Source: Xanthomonas arboricola pv. guizotiae
GTDB taxonomy: Bacteria > Pseudomonadota > Gammaproteobacteria > Xanthomonadales > Xanthomonadaceae
Reading direction: 5' to 3'
Assembly: GCF_002940205.1 (NCBI RefSeq)
Contig: NZ_MDSK01000042.1
Span: forward strand, 1 to 36,180
Length of the DNA stretch: 36,180 bases
Of this stretch, positions 35,404 through 36,180 are shown in pieces; the first letter of the stretch is position 1, and each line of letters starts with the position of its first letter. The position numbers and the translations under genes were made by a program. The notes under the pieces are model-generated. The model searched no databases. It saw only the letters and a list, made by a program, of their open reading frames with translations, and was not told where the DNA came from.

Positions 35404-35855
35404 GGTTGCTCATCGTCGCGGCCATCTTCACGGCTGCGGTCGCTGGGTGCGTACCTAACGTGCGCACCGACAGCTACTCGGTGGGTTCGATTGGCCAAGT
35501 CAATCGAACCGTAGCAGGCACGGTGATCAGTGTGCGCGCTGTTTCGATCGATGGCACCCAGGGTGGCGGCGCTGCGGCGGGCGCGGCAGTAGGCGGCATT
35601 GCCGGCTCATCGATGGGGGGCAGTGGTCGGGCCAACGCAGTCGGAGCGGTTGGCGGGCTGGTCGCCGGCGCCATCGTCGGTGCTGCAGCTGAGCGCTCGG
35701 CATCGCGTGCGGATGGCATGGAGTACGTCGTACAGACCGAAAACGGATCACTGATGACGGTAGTGCAGGGTGCAACACCGGTATTTGCGGCAGGCGCCCG
35801 TGTGCTGGTTCTGTACGGCTCGCCGTCCAGGCTGATCGCCGATCCTCGCAATTGA
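35400..35855 (+). CDS. Glycine-zipper lipoprotein (SlyB/Pcp-like)
   Basis: A 151-residue protein with lipoprotein signal and lipobox VAGC (Cys17). After a short beta segment (SYSVGSIGQVNRTVAGTVIS) comes a glycine-zipper hairpin of small residues (about 58-100: GGGAAAGAAVGGIAGSSMGG, then GAVGGLVAGAIVGAAAE), and a C-terminal beta part with YVVQTENGSLMTVVQG. This is the layout of the 17-kDa/SlyB/Pcp outer-membrane lipoproteins that stabilise the outer membrane. The GTG start overlaps the stop of the preceding lipoprotein gene. Nothing looks broken. Confidence 0.82.
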   Translation: MRLLIVAAIFTAAVAGCVPNVRTDSYSVGSIGQVNRTVAGTVISVRAVSIDGTQGGGAAAGAAVGGIAGSSMGGSGRANAVGAVGGLVAGAIVGAAAERSASRADGMEYVVQTENGSLMTVVQGATPVFAAGARVLVLYGSPSRLIADPRN

Positions 35856-35949
35856 TCGGCAGCACCTGATTCCGCAAAAGCATTGATAGGCCCCGTGCGG
35901 ACTCCTTCATCGGGAGAACTTTCGAAAAATTTTAATTTAAGGCTGACTC

Positions 35950-36138
35950 ATGGAACTGATTTACTTCGCAGCTGCGATCTTCGGCCTCGTGCTGTCGGTG
36001 TTGTGGCTGCTGGTGCCGTTCGCCATCTTTGGTATCAAGCCGTTATTGGGACAACTGCTGGCGGAGCAGCGCAAGACCAACACTGCACTAGGGCCTGTTA
36101 ACACATCCGAAGCCCATCAACGACCAGGACGAAGTTGA
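35950..36138 (+). pseudogene. Small membrane protein gene cut by the IS element
   Basis: The frame begins MELIYFAAAIFGLVLSVLWL and forms one long or two short membrane spans, then IKPLLGQLLAEQRKTNTAL. From residue 47 on (GPVNTSEAHQRPGRS) the codons lie inside the IS end that begins at 36084-36088, so the natural C-terminus has been replaced. The remaining native part is about 45 residues. It could still make a short membrane peptide. It is separated from the glycine-zipper gene by 94 nt that hold nothing recognisable. Confidence 0.6.
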
Positions 36139-36180
36139 GGAATCCAAGGAACATGACGTCCAACTTCTCGAAGCGCGTGA
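36084..36180 (-). mobile_element. IS element, end and transposase C-terminus (runs off the window)
   Basis: Read on the minus strand, the last 26 codons of a transposase end in FLNFVLVVDGLRMC-stop (stop at 36098-36100), followed by CAGGCCCTAGTGCA, the same terminal sequence as at 34745-34758. The TRFEKLDVMFLGFLNF pattern is typical of IS5-type transposases of Xanthomonas as I recall them. The rest of the element lies beyond the right edge. The CTAG in the terminus could be the target duplication or part of the element; one end alone cannot tell. Confidence 0.75.

Noticed and set aside
12..36180. Many long open frames opposite or out of frame with the genes, such as those opposite pcnB, panB-panC, the GH3 gene and phoX
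   Set aside because: They are mirror frames caused by high third-position GC. They lack ribosome sites, show Arg/Ala/His-rich composition and overlap genes with clear homology.

Overview
The window is a high-GC chromosomal segment whose gene content and order point to a gammaproteobacterium of the genus Xanthomonas. It carries pcnB-folK-panB-panC-panD-pgi, a DHOD2 pyrD next to murB, a RegB/RegA-type redox two-component pair, plant-cell-wall hydrolases and GTAG-type palindromic repeats. The species cannot be fixed from sequence alone. No complete new system is evident. The most unusual material is a decayed locus near the left end and the mobile-element scars at both ends.

Left end (1-3.9 kb): a partial sensor-like membrane protein, a small exported protein, a 151-bp MITE with a clear TTAG target duplication, and what looks like a collapsed zinc-starvation locus. 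That locus has a strong Zur-box-like palindrome (1966-1988). To its left lies a frameshifted small gene on the minus strand. To its right lie a heavily frameshifted N-acetylmuramoyl-L-alanine amidase and a folE2 gene interrupted by one in-frame amber codon.

Housekeeping block (3.9-9.8 kb): tRNA-Glu(CTC) with its own promoter and terminator on the minus strand, then pcnB, folK, panB, panC, panD and pgi on the plus strand. These genes overlap or nearly touch, except for a 177-nt gap before panD, and a strong terminator follows pgi. The block couples RNA polyadenylation, folate and pantothenate synthesis and glycolysis/gluconeogenesis.

Middle (9.8-21.8 kb): a Phd-type antitoxin with a zeta/AAA-type kinase toxin candidate, three tandem 66-bp GTAG palindromes, a Tat-exported PhoX-type phosphatase behind a Pho-box-like site, a GH3 beta-glucosidase lipoprotein, a sodium/solute symporter, a GAF-degenerate GGDEF-EAL phosphodiesterase and a GH5 mannanase. 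The GH3, symporter and GH5 genes together suggest use of plant glucan or glucomannan.

Right part (21.8-33.8 kb): a RegB/RegA-like pair divergent from ispG, a PAP2 phosphatase, an MHS-type transporter, and a compact minus-strand operon (DUF4190 protein, methyltransferase, pyrD, murB, DMT transporter, truncated racemase). An ALDH7-type dehydrogenase and tRNA-Arg(CCU) follow.

Right end (33.9-36.2 kb): the 3' side of tRNA-Arg holds a probable prophage terminase remnant. Beyond it, a three-gene envelope-protein module lies between two inverted copies of the same IS end. The right-hand IS has cut into the last gene of the module and runs off the window.
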